Below, in pieces: positions 13,001-23,607 of a stretch of 64,000 nucleotides of DNA. The notes beneath the pieces are model-generated. The model did no database searches. It saw only the letters and a list, made by a program, of their open reading frames with translations, and was not told the DNA's origin. The stretch is from Isoetes taiwanensis (taxonomy: Eukaryota; Streptophyta; Lycopodiopsida; Isoetales; Isoetaceae). The DNA is taken from NCBI GenBank assembly GCA_021234155.1, contig JAJEKV010000053.1:9619798-9683797 (forward strand), read 5' to 3'. The translations under genes were made by a program, and so were the position numbers. Each line of letters starts with the position of its first letter. Positions within the stretch are counted from its first letter, which is position 1.

Positions 13001-14207
13001 AAGTAACCATATGATAAAAATTGGTGCAGGTTTTTGAGCCTGCAGATAATGTCCACCTTATTGGTTATGAACCCTTGTCTGGCAGGGAACAGTATATTGT
13101 AACTGGTAAATAGCTTTCGAAGTGAGATATAGCTTAAATTGTCGTTTTCTCTTTTAACATCCTCTCGGCTTGCATCTATAGGCGATAGTGGACAAGGGAT
13201 GACTGAAGGGACAATTGCAGGTATTTTGATAAAGGATATGATACTGGAGTGGACAAGGGATGACTGAAGGGACAATTGCAGGTATTTTGATAAAGGATAT
13301 GATACTGGGACACAACAACCCTTGGGAAAATGTTTATGCACCTCGAAGGGGATTGCCGTTGTCTAAAACAAGTATGGAGTCTGTCTTGGAGGAGTCCGCC
13401 CATACCTTTCAGGTTTATGAACATGCCATCTTTAGTCTCTAATCATGTGTTTGTTGTATATATTCTAAGCCTATGAATGTTCAGTCTGTCTGGCAAGGAC
13501 TTTGTGGCTAATTGCAGGCACTAGATTTTTAATTATTTCTCTGCAAGCTTGCTTTTCTACCTTTGATAAGAGAGATAGATAGAGCTTTCTATTGCATACC
13601 AGAAGATTGATAGAAATCTCTTATGTCGTACCACATTGGCGACATCTCATAGTCCTGTATATTTTACTGTATTAAATTACTATTGATATTGTAGGGATAC
13701 AAAGATCGCATTCCCTATCTTGGTAGTGAGTCTGTAGGCATGGAAGATTTACATCCAGGAGCTGGAGCTGTTATTCAGAAAGGGTTGCATAAGCTGGCTG
13801 TTTACAAAGATGATAATGGAAAGACACACTGCCATTCAGGTAATAACTTAATGAATTTGGAGTATGGAGATTTGCGTCAATTATATTGTTTAGTTAGTGC
13901 TACAGACCTCAAGCAGAGCTTAAAATTTGATTATTCTGCAAGGCTGATCAATGCATTCCTTAACATTGTCTATTTCATTCCTTAAAACAGCCATACTCTC
14001 AATACTCTAGTTGTTTGTGTTCAAAAGAGATTGTGCTAACTGAATTCTTGCCTCAAATTTGCAGCCATATGTCCTCACATGAAATGCATTCTCAAATGGA
14101 ATCCTATTGATAGTACTTTCGATTGCCCTTGTCATGGCTCAATATTTGATCCATATGGGCGTGTCATAAATGGACCCGCAAAAGCAGATCTATTTCCACC
14201 TCCTTAA
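10049..14207 (+). CDS. FAD-dependent oxidoreductase with C-terminal Rieske [2Fe-2S] domain, organelle-targeted
   Basis: Eleven exons are predicted: 10049-10261, 10774-10996, 11076-11317, 11813-11937, 12163-12399, 12621-12834, 13030-13105, 13182-13220, 13282-13412, 13695-13839, 14065-14207. All junctions are GT-AG, phases agree, and the sum is 595 codons plus stop. Residues 1 to about 85 form a Ser/Arg-rich, nearly acid-free presequence typical of plastid or mitochondrial import. The DAO-type FAD domain has GAGIAG at 118-123 and Glu141 at the end of the second strand. The Rieske domain has C551-P-H553 and C569-PC-H572 as cluster ligands, with C556 and C571 in the usual disulfide positions. The layout matches the bacterial YhfW type (oxidoreductase plus Rieske, about 510 aa); substrate is unknown. 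The start is chosen because exon 1 joins exon 2 in phase and ATGGCC is a good plant start. Without the 61-base intron 13221-13281 the frame would hit a TGA, so function depends on that splice. Confidence 0.85.
13187..13308 (+). repeat. 61-bp exact tandem duplication inside an exon, candidate new intron
   Basis: 13187-13247 and 13248-13308 are identical. The unit contains TTGCAG|GTATTT, i.e. AG followed by GT. As a result copy 1 offers a donor (GTATTT at 13221) and copy 2 an acceptor (TTGCAG ending 13281), and the 61 bases between them are one unit long. Unspliced, 61 is not a multiple of three and the frame ends at a TGA in copy 2. Spliced, the pre-duplication reading (..GTIAGILIKDM..) is restored exactly. 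Confidence 0.85.
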
Positions 14208-16439
14208 GATCAGCTGTTTGTAATTCATTTTGTAAATATTATTGAAATTTGTAAGTCAAAGCTGTTACACATTTGTTTAACATTCTTGAAATCCACAAGA
14301 ATGTCCTTGTGTATTTATATCGATGGGATGGATTCCTTTTTTTGGGTGTGGGGTCTTCCTAAACGTGGCATACAAATAGGTGAGCATTTAGCACTTTGGA
14401 AGTCTACTTGCCACATAAGTTCAAATCAAATATTGTATGGTCACTAACTTTAGGAAGTCAAGTTAAGTTAGGAAGGTAAGGTTGCTAAATTATCTTTTAC
14501 TATGATTTTGGCAGTGGTTTGGCGGGAAAAGGGGGATGAGGTTGAATATTGTATATTTTTTTCTAATGGTTAGAATTAGAAGATTTTGGTCTGTGCAAGG
14601 ACGGTCGAGGATGGCGGGGCGGCCAGATCTGAGTGCAGACTTGCCTTCCTGGTAGGCTATGGCCATGTGGCCGTTGGAGAGGATGCTTGCTAACCAGGTG
14701 AAGATCTGCGGAGGGCCTTCTGTTTGAATCCGGAAGTTTGAATTCGGAAATTTGAAGCGTTCTCTCATGCACTTCTATTTTCAAAGCTCTAGAAGCTGTG
14801 TTTCGAAGCTGTGTTTTCAGAGCTTTAGAAGCTGTCCATGCTCGGTCGAATTGGGTGGTTGGAAGGTTTCGGAGAGATCCAGAAGCGGACGCCAGCTTCT
14901 CTACAGGAATATTTTTCTTGGATTTCCGGAAGAACAGATGGCCTTGGGATTTTTCGGTGCTTGGAGTTATGCTCTGGCTTTCATCCGCATCTGATCTGTA
15001 GTTCCTGATCTGTAGTTCCTTGTTTCCTTTGATCTGTAGTGCCTTATTTCCTTCCATCCTTGTTTCCCTCGGTCTGTAGTTCCTTGTTTCCTTCGATCTG
15101 GAGTTTTCTGGAGAGGCTCCAGAGAGTAGCAGAGGTGGACGAGCTATTCTGTATGGCCTCCTGTTTGCCATGGCTATACGTATCTTCCCTCGTATAGTGC
15201 CGAAATATACAGGGGTCTGATGTGTAAATGTGTGGATCTTAGATCTGGCATATTTGTAAGAATATGCCGAAATCCAATGAACCTTAAAAAACAATAAAGA
15301 GTGAGCAAGTAAAAATGCCGCTAAACCGCTTTAGCAGGATCGTCAATTTTGGAAGTCTCCAAATGAATCCACAATGAAGACCTTATTATATGGTTGGTCA
15401 TCAAGTTTAGAAGTCCAAATAAGCTTAGCTTGTGGCCAAGGCTCGAAAATAGTAATATGTATATCCAGTAAAAATTAATCCCGTCTGGCTTTTGACATTA
15501 TCAGAAATTTTTTATGTTAGTGCATATTTGTGTATTGTGTTGGAAATGATTGATTTTATTGTCAAAAAATTGTCGAAATGTTTTTAGAATGGCTGAGTGC
15601 ACATATATTTGGGGAAGGAACCCTTATTTTTTAGTCATGTTGTCGCACAAGTCAAATGGATCTATTATTTTCTATTTGCATAGAGGGATTCAACTTGTTT
15701 TTCTTTAGTCTTTAAGTAAAGCGCATTTCAATGTTCCAACTCTATGTGTGTTTTAACCAAGATGTGTAGTTTGTTGTCTTTCAATTTTACTTCACATGCT
15801 CTAAATTTATCTCCGATTCTACAAATTTACATGACGATTTTGCAGATCTACTTCACATTCACTCAAAGCTACTTGATATTCCTCCCTGAATTGAAGCTAA
15901 TTAAGAAGGATGCTCCTTTAGTTTGATTCTCTTATATAGACCACAACAGGAATTCTTAGATTAAACAAGGTGCCAAGGCACTACGGATTGCCCCAATGCC
16001 TTATCTGACTTTTCTGTGTATGAGACTCTCTCTCTATTGTTCTCTTTTCTCGAAGAAGACGTCGTCGCTAATTCTCTTCTCTCTTTATACCCTTTCCCTC
16101 TCTATCGGTTTTTATTGAATCTCTTTCTATTCTCCCTCTATCTCCTTATTCTCTATATAACCTACTCTCTATATTCTCTTTCTTCTTATTCTATTCTATT
16201 TTCTCTCTTAATCTATCTCTTCACTTGTGGTAAAGTTGATGGCCCGTATCAGATATATCTGCAAGAGACTGGCTGTTTGCCTCTATAAAGGGTTGCCCTC
16301 GAACGTCATCTTATATACTTTCAAAAGGTGATCAGCATGGCCAAACGAACGTTTGCTTTCCAAACCTTGTCTATATCGTGGCCATGGGTCCGCAATGCCT
16401 CAAGTCTTGCTGAAAGGCAAAGCAAGCTAATTGTCTTTC
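14208..16439. other. non-coding stretch between the FAD/Rieske gene and gypsy-1
   Basis: 14990-15110 holds degenerate tandem copies of a unit close to GATCTGTAGTTCCTTGTTTC. The 14563-15294 region is open on minus for 243 codons, but the sequence is built from this repeat and short duplications (AAGCTGTG, TTTGAA) and shows no domain, so it is not called as a gene; it could be part of a solo LTR. 16020-16230 is TC-rich. No rRNA or tRNA seen. Confidence 0.45.
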
Positions 16440-16952
16440 TGTGACGACCATACGGATATTCGTATCATATGAAAATTATACTCGTATGTACAAAAGACGG
16501 TCGTCACACAGATGCAAAAGGGTAGTTGCACAAGACAAGATTTGAACTCGCAATCTTGCGAGTCACACCCCCTTGCCAAGTGCGCTACCAATATTTGTTG
16601 AAGATATTTCTTCACGTCTTCCTCATATATGGGACTATCTCCATGAGGTTCTAGAATATTCTAGAACCTAAATGCATGCACGACACTTGGCGCGATCTCA
16701 TCCATTGGAGTGGCGCGATCCTGACCGTTGGCCTAGATATATAAGGAGGCACCTCCTTCTTGTCGAACCATTCCGGTTCGACGCCAGTCTTGAGCCTTCT
16801 AGGCATCTATCTCATGTTCCTGCTTGCCTTCGGGCCATTGTACTCTTGATTCCTGTTCATATATCAGATTCTTTGCCGATCTTGACATATTTCTTCCGTA
16901 TTTCTTGCATATTTTCTGCGTATTTTCCTTGTTCTCGCGTAGGTTCATGACA
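16440..16952 (+). repeat. gypsy-1 5' LTR
   Basis: 513 bases, TGTGACGACC...TTCATGACA. A TATA-like stretch (CTAGATATATAAGGAGG) near 16733-16749 is a plausible promoter. On the minus strand it contains a tRNA-like block (about 16600-16540) with GGTAGCGCACTTGG and GCGAGTTCAAATC, see findings. Confidence 0.9.
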
Positions 16953-17032
16953 GTTTGAACCGAAATCCTTACCGGTTCTTGCCTGCTCTGATCCTAAGCA
17001 TTTTTTTGCTCACATTTGGTGATTTTATATCT

Positions 17033-17937
17033 ATGGAGGAGGTTTCGACTTTATTGCAGCAGGTCCAGCAGCTTGTTCAAGTATGCCAGCAGTTGCAGTT
17101 GGACAATAAAGAGCTTAAGGAACGTGTTGCTTCACATGAATCTGCTTCTAGCTCGGGATTGAGGCTATCAGAGCCTAAGATCAGCCTGCCAGAGAAGTTT
17201 TACGGCACTCGGTCCAAGCTCCGCGGTTTTTGAATCAGATCAGGCTTGTGATTCAGCTCTATCCTCATAGATATCCCACGTCCCAGGAACAAGTTGGGTT
17301 GATTGGTTCTCTCCTCACAGGGCCAGCCCTAAGTTGGCTTGCTCTTTTATTGGAGAAAGGAGCCCCAGAGTTGCGAGATTTTGCTGCTTTCATTGTAGAG
17401 CTCGAGGCATGCTTTGGAGACACCGATCATCAGCGCACAGCGGTCACAAAACTTTGCAATCTAAGGCAAGGCTCTCGTCCAGCTTCAGTATATGCATCGG
17501 AATTTTGTCAAATTGCAGTAGATATTGCTTGGGATGATGTTGCACTTCGAGATTGTTTTCGAAGGGGATTACGTGAGGATGTCAAAGATATATTGTTGTC
17601 TATGGAGGACCCTCAGACTTTGGAAGAAGCCATAAGATTTGCGATTCGATGTGATAATCGGCTCTTCGAACGTAGGCAGGAGAGACGTAGTCAGGTCTTC
17701 CCAATCACACAAGCGTCGGTAGCTACGCTTTCCTCGGTCTCATCTGTAGAATCCAGCAGGTCCAGACCTGAGCCCATGCAGATTGATCGGGCAGTTCGAG
17801 GACCTTTATCTGCCGCTGAGAAGCAGCATCGGAGAGAGCCTAATCTTTGCCTCTACTGTGGAGGAGCTGGTCATATTGCTCGTGGATGCCCTGTGAAGCG
17901 CCCAAATCAGTCGAAAAATCGTTCGAGCCCCGTCTGA
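17033..17937 (+). pseudogene. gypsy-1 gag (capsid and nucleocapsid)
   Basis: The frame opens at ATGGAGGAGG (17033) with a Gln/Leu-rich coiled coil, meets a TGA at 17231 through a single-base frameshift, and continues at 17230-17937. The second part has the retrotransposon capsid fold pattern (LLTGPALSWLALL, LRQGSRPASVYASEF) and a CCHC zinc knuckle CLYCGGAGHIARGC near the end (about 17848-17890). A single TGA at 17935 separates it from the protease in the same frame. Confidence 0.85.
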
Positions 17938-19202
17938 GTAGTAGGAGTCTCTCGGCGATTGCCTGACATTCCTTCAATTCCTCCCACATGTGACAAAGGT
18001 TTTATTCCCTTGGGCAACGTCGAATTTTTTATCTCTATTTCATTGGAGTCGGTGGATGGGAGGATAGAGACGATGGCACAACTTGATTGTGGTGCGAATG
18101 CCTGCTTCATGGATAGTATGTTTGCTACTAAGCACGTCATTCCTAGAAGCAGGGTCGAGCATCTTAGCTCTGTTAATGTGATTGATGGGCGTGAGGTCTC
18201 TTCAGGCACAGTCACAAAATGTACTGCACCTCTTTATGTTTTGTTCGAGGGAGTTTCTTGTAGCATTTCCTTCAATCGCATTGCTAGCCCACATGTGCCA
18301 GTAGTCTTGGGTCTGCCCTGGCTCGAGCTACATAACCCACAGATTGATTGGCGTACTAGATCCTTTCGGTTTGCTGGTTCGAGCTCTAGTTCCAGTTCAT
18401 CTGTAGTTCAGGCCCCTGCACCAGTATCTACTTCAGTCCATACAGTTTCGTGGACTCCTGATTCTGTCCTTGCTATTCCTGTTTCTGCTCCACGTCCCGA
18501 TTTGGCTCTTTCTCTTGTCCCTATCTATGGCTTATCGCCAATAGAATTGGAGACTTTGCGGACCTATATCGAGGAGAATCTTGCAACTGAGTTTATTCGA
18601 CATTCTCACTCATCCGCAGGAGCTGCCATCTTCTTTGTTTCCAAGAAGGATAGTTCTTTGCGGTTGGTTGTGGATTATCGCAGCCTCAACAAGGTCACTG
18701 TACGTAATCGCTATCCTCTCCCTCTAATTCCAGCGTTACTTGAGAGGCTACAAGGTGCACGACACTTCACGAAAATTGATCTTCGAGGTGCCTATAATCT
18801 TATCCGCATCAGGGAAGGTGATGAGTGGAAGACAATCTTTCGAACTCGATATGGTCATTTTGAGTATGTCGTCATGTCTTTTGGCCTTATCAATGCTCCA
18901 GCGGTCTTTCAGCACATGGCTAACGATGTCTTCGGGAGTTTTTGGATCTTTTTGTTATCGTCTATCTAGATGATATTCTGGTTTATTCAAAGACTTTGAA
19001 GGAGCATGAAGAACATGTCAGGAAGGTCCTTCAGAAGCGATGGGAACATGGACTTTATGCCAAGCTGGAGAAGTGTCAGTTCGAGTGGGACAATGTCGAG
19101 TTTCTGGGCTATCACATCACGTCTCAAGGTGTTACCATGGATCTAGAGAAGGTCAGCACAATTCTTGATTGGGAAACACCTTCTTCGGTCAAAGATGTAT
19201 AG
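17938..19202 (+). pseudogene. gypsy-1 protease and reverse transcriptase
   Basis: Same frame as gag. Protease: [10 protein letters not shown] (active-site DSG-type motif, here D-C-G) and later [17 protein letters not shown], the usual end of the chromovirus protease. Reverse transcriptase: [41 protein letters not shown], then a frameshift between 18942 and 18969, then YLDDILVYS and EFLGYHI. The frame ends at TAG 19201. The polyprotein is non-functional as it stands. Confidence 0.9.
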
Positions 19203-21045
19203 TGCTTTTTGGGGTTTGCCAATCACCGCTTCATCAAGGACTATTCGGAGATCGTCTTGCCTTTGACACGTCTCACTAGGAAGGATGTTCCTTTTTAGTG
19301 GACAATTGAAGCAGAATCAACATTCATCATCTGAAGCATGCATTTATAGCAGCACCTGTTCTTGCACACCCGGATCCCGCGTGTCCCTATATTCTCGAAG
19401 CTGATGCATCAAATTTTGCTCTTGGCAGCATCTTGTCGCAAAAGGAGGATGATCATGAGTTGCACCCGATCATTCCCGAAAGTTCCAGGCTGCAAAAATC
19501 AACTATCCTATTTACAATAAGGAACTTTTGGCGATTGTTGACTCTTTTCAGGAGTGGCGATGATTTCTTGAGGGTTCTCCTCATAAGGTGACTGTGTATA
19601 CGGACCATCTCAATCTGGAGTATTTTCAGTCTGCTCGAGTTCTTAATCGTCATCAGGCTCGGTGGCATACACAGGTGCTATCCCACTTTGATTTCATCAT
19701 CAAGTTTCGGCTTAGCACGCTTCACGGAAAACCAGATGCTCTTTCTCGCAGATCTTATTTCGAACCTAAGGTGGGGGAGCCAGCATTTGATCAGCAATTA
19801 CAGGTTATTCTAGGACCTGATCGTTTCATGGCCATCACTTTGTTCGAGAGGCCTCATGATACATTCTTGTTAGAGTCTATTCGAGCATCTCTTCCTTCTG
19901 ATCCATTGGCACAAGACATAATATCACAGCTTGACTCAACATCATCTTCCCGACAAATGAGGTTGGACTATGATCATTTTGAGGTTCGAGATGGACTTCT
20001 ATTTCATGACGGATTCCTGTATATTCTGGATGGTGCCCCTCGACTTCAAGTTCTGTAGTCCTGTCATGATTCTCCTCTCGCCGGCCATTTTGGCATTGCC
20101 AAGACTCTGGAACTTATTGCTCGAGATTATTGGTGTCCAGGTCTCTGCCGCACTGTTGAGACTTTTGTACGCCCATGTGATATTTGTTGTCGTGCAAAAG
20201 CTCCCAAACATCACCCACATGGTCTGCTTCAGCCTTTACCAGTTCCAACCGGTCCTTGGAAGAGTATTTCGGTGGATTTTATTGTCGAGCTTCCATCCTC
20301 CCAGGGCCATGACGCCATCCTTGTTGTTGTTGACCGTTTTTCCAAGATGACACATTTCATTCCTTGCAGCACTTCTATCTCCGGTTCTCTTGCTTCGAGA
20401 GGTGGTTCGACTCCATGGCTTACTAGATAACTTTGTCAGTGACTGCGACCCTCAATGTATTGCTAGCTTTTAGAAGCGTTTATTGCAACTCTTACATGTT
20501 GAATGTTCGCTCTCTTCCGGACATCATCCAGAGACTAATGGGCAGGTGGAGCGCACTAATCAAACACTTGAGCAGTATTTGCGATGCTTCATCAATTATC
20601 AGCAGGATGACTGGGTTGATTGGCTACCGCGGGCAGAATTTGCTTACAATAATTCTGGATATGCCTCCACAGGCCAGACTCCGTTCTTTATTAATTTCGG
20701 CATACATCTCCGGTGGTCTTTCATTGCTCTTAGATATGACTCAGTCAATCCCAGTGCCGAGGACAGGCTCGAGAAGCTCCACATGCTCCAGGATGATCTT
20801 CAGCACCGTCTCCTCCAGGCCCCACGTTATCATTATCATGCAGATCAGCACCATCAGGACGCTCCTCATTTTGCAGTTGATGATCTTGTTTGGCTCTTGC
20901 GTCAGGATTTGCTAACAGCTCGCCCTTGTAACAAGCTCGACTACCGGCGCTTAGGTCCCTATCGGATCATTGAACGAGTTGGTGATGCTGCTTTTCGTCT
21001 TGAGCTTCCGCCATCAGTTTGGCTTCACCCAGTGTTCCATGTGTC
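19203..21045 (+). pseudogene. gypsy-1 RNase H and integrase
   Basis: RNase H pieces: LEADASNFALGSILSQ near 19400, and TVYTDHLNLEYF (19588 on) through KPDALSRR. Integrase: HHCC-like region ending CDICCRAK (about 20170-20210), a core with SVDFIVELP, VVVDRFSKMTHFIP, then GHHPETNGQVERTNQTLEQYLR and FAYNNSGYASTGQTPF, and the C-terminal part LGPYRIIERVGDAAFRLELP. Frameshifts or stops occur near 19200, 19300, 19500, 20058 and 20470. The frame is cut at 21045 by copia-1 and resumes at 26040. Confidence 0.88.
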
Positions 21046-21384
21046 TGTCAAGGTTGCACCAAGAAAGGGAGAGAAGGGGATGCACACCAATATCCGAGAG
21101 CGCAAGCTCCCAAAACAAAGGCAAATTGAAATTGTATTGAACGTATGTATGAATACAAGATATAAAAAGGGGCAGCAAATAATAACTGCTCCCGTTACCA
21201 ACCACACATAATTATGCCGTAACTAATTAAGGCAAGTAGGTGCCGTAGCTAATTAAGGCAAGTGGATGGGCTGGTGTAGGTGCTGATGAAGTGCTGATTC
21301 AGCACATAGTCAGCACCCCTGTGCTGAGTGTTGTCAGTGCTGTCAAGCAGCAAGATGGTGATCTCGATATCATATATCTCGACA
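21046..21384 (-). repeat. copia-1 3' LTR (left)
   Basis: 339 bases. Contains two copies of GCCGTA(A/G)CTAATTAAGGCAAGT. Matches the right LTR except for two scattered changes and one dense patch at about 21297-21345. Confidence 0.95.
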
Positions 21385-21417
21385 CTCCTCCTTGATGAGA
21401 GGTCACCATCTCCATGC

Positions 21418-23505
21418 TCAACCTCCTCCTCCTGGAGATGAGATCTGGAATCTGTCAAGACCAATACCAAGTCGATGTCGCTCAAAGAGCTCACGAGCCA
21501 AAGGCTTAGTCAAGAGATCTGCAGTATTGTCCCGTGTAGGAACATGTTCAATCTGAACCTGTTTATCAGCCACAAGGTCCCTTACAAAATGATAATGCTT
21601 GGGAACATGCTTAGATTTTGGATGTCGAACTTCAGCTGAGCACCAATCAATGCCACCTTTGTTATCCATGAGCATCCTTGCTGGTCCAGGAGTGCGTTGC
21701 CCAATGCCGGCAAGAAAGTCCTTGAAACTAATGATCTCACGGGCTGCTGTAGATGCTGCAACATACTCTGCTTCAGTGGATGAAAGAGATACATGCCCTT
21801 GTTTCTTGCTGATCCAAGCAATGGCAGCATTGGCAAGCAGAAAACAGATGCCGGATGTGGACCTGGAGTTGTCTATCACATCGCTAAGTGAGGAATCACT
21901 GTATGTCAGCAATGAAAAAGCATCACTATTGCTGCGATATGTAAGGCCATAATCAGCAGTACCATTTAAGTAGCGGAGAATGTGCTTGGCCATTTCCCAA
22001 TGCTTATGACCTGGATCTGCTGAAAATTGGCTGAGAGCTATAACAGCAAATGCAATATTGGGTCTGGTGCAAACCATGCAATACATGAGGCTGCCAATCA
22101 ATTGCCGAAAGGGAACTTTTTCCATAGAAAGACGTTCAGCATCAGATTGTGGACAATCTTTCTTAGTGAGAAGAGTACCTGGATTCATAGGAACTTTAGA
22201 TGGATTGCAATCAGCCATGCCAAAGCGCTCAAGCATTTCTTCAATGTACTTCTTTTGAGAGATATGCAGAATTCCGTTGTTCCGGTCTCTTGCAATTTGC
22301 AAACCCAAACAATAGCGAGCTTCACCCAAGTCTACCATTGGAAACTTAGCAGCAAGCAATGTGCTCATTATTGTTGCCTATGAGCAAGGAATCATCCACA
22401 TACAAAGCAATGATGAGTAAGAACTTGCCTTGACGACGGATGTAGACATTAGAATCAGCCTCAATAGGCTGGAATCCTTGGTCTTTGAAGAAAGAATCTA
22501 TGGTCTTGTACCAAGCACGTGATGCTTGCTTTAACCCATAAAGTGCCTTCGTCAATTTGCATACTAAATGCTCAGCACCAGCTTTGACATAACCCTGAGG
22601 TTGCTTCATATATATTTCTTCATCAAGTTTGCCATTAAGAAATGCTGTTTTGACATCTGTTTGATGAACCTCAAGATTATAATGAGCAGCAAATGCAAGA
22701 AGAATGCGAATGCTCATCATCTTGACCAATTGGAAAAATGTTTTCAAGTAATCAATGCCATATTGTTTGGCTAAAACCCCGCAAACCAAGCGTGCTTTGT
22801 AGCTGCTGATGGTGCCATCAGGATGGAGCTTGCATTTGTAGACCCATTTGTTACCAACAACCTTCCGATCATGAGGAAGAGGAACCAAATCCCAAGTGCC
22901 ATTTTGAACAATAGAATCCATTTCGTGGTCCATTGCTGGCCGCCAATGAGGTGCAAAGAAGACATGAAATAGCTTCACGATAGCCGGTGGGTTCACCGAT
23001 AATAGCAAAGACCACAAAACTCCATAATCTTTGACATAATTTCAAAGATAGAAAAGCAAACCTTTAAGGAGGAAAACGTTTCCTTTTACCTCGACCAAGT
23101 TCTTCAACTCCTCCTTGATCAGGATGATCAAATTCACCTCCTGGATCAGATGGATCAAGATCTCCTCCTTGATTAGATGTATCAAGATCTTGTTGTGATC
23201 GTGAAACAGGTCGTTTAAGTACGCAGTGCTTTGACGGCGACATTTGCAGTCTTTGGAACCGCCGCAGTAATGGAACTAGCTGCAGTGCCGGAATATCGTA
23301 AACCGAAGTTCGATGGAGTGGAAGCTATGGCGTCATCTGTTATCCATGCAGAGATATCAATAAATTCCACATTAGGAGTTTTTGAACCTTGCTGAAATGC
23401 CGAAACATCTTCATGAAAAATAACATCGCGACTAACACAAAGCTTCTTGGTATCCGGATCAATCAGCCTATAACCATGCTTGCACCGGGTCGAAAAAACC
23501 CACAA
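21418..23505 (-). pseudogene. copia-1 reverse transcriptase and RNase H
   Basis: 23505-23215 is the post-integrase linker (GYRLIDPDTKKLCVSRDVIF). 23017-22346 is the RT with NGTWDLVPLP, VHQTDVKTAFLNG, ALYGLKQASRAWY and the catalytic ALYVDDSLL. A frameshift at about 22360 leads to 22368-21418, with VDLGEARYCLGLQI, GSLMYCMVCTRPNIAF and the copia RNase H (SLSSTEAEYVA, DNKGGIDWC, THVPTRDNTADLLTKPL region). RT and RNase H are otherwise well preserved. Confidence 0.92.
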
Positions 23506-23607
23506 AAATCATTTTCTTGCCGGTATGCTCAAGTTTCTTGCGATTTGCTTTGGGAATAAGCATAAAGGCAAAGACATCCAAAGACACATGGCGAGACAAA
23601 TTTGGCT

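Noticed and set aside
14563-15294. 243-codon open frame on minus
   Set aside because: The sequence is made of degenerate short repeats (ATCTGTAGTTCCTTG and relatives) and near-duplicated words; the translation has no domain and the frame is most simply a composition artefact or part of a solo LTR.
16540-16605. Functional tRNA gene inside the gypsy-1 LTR
   Set aside because: A D arm and a T arm can be paired, but the acceptor stem and a clean anticodon arm are not evident; treated as a tRNA-like remnant.
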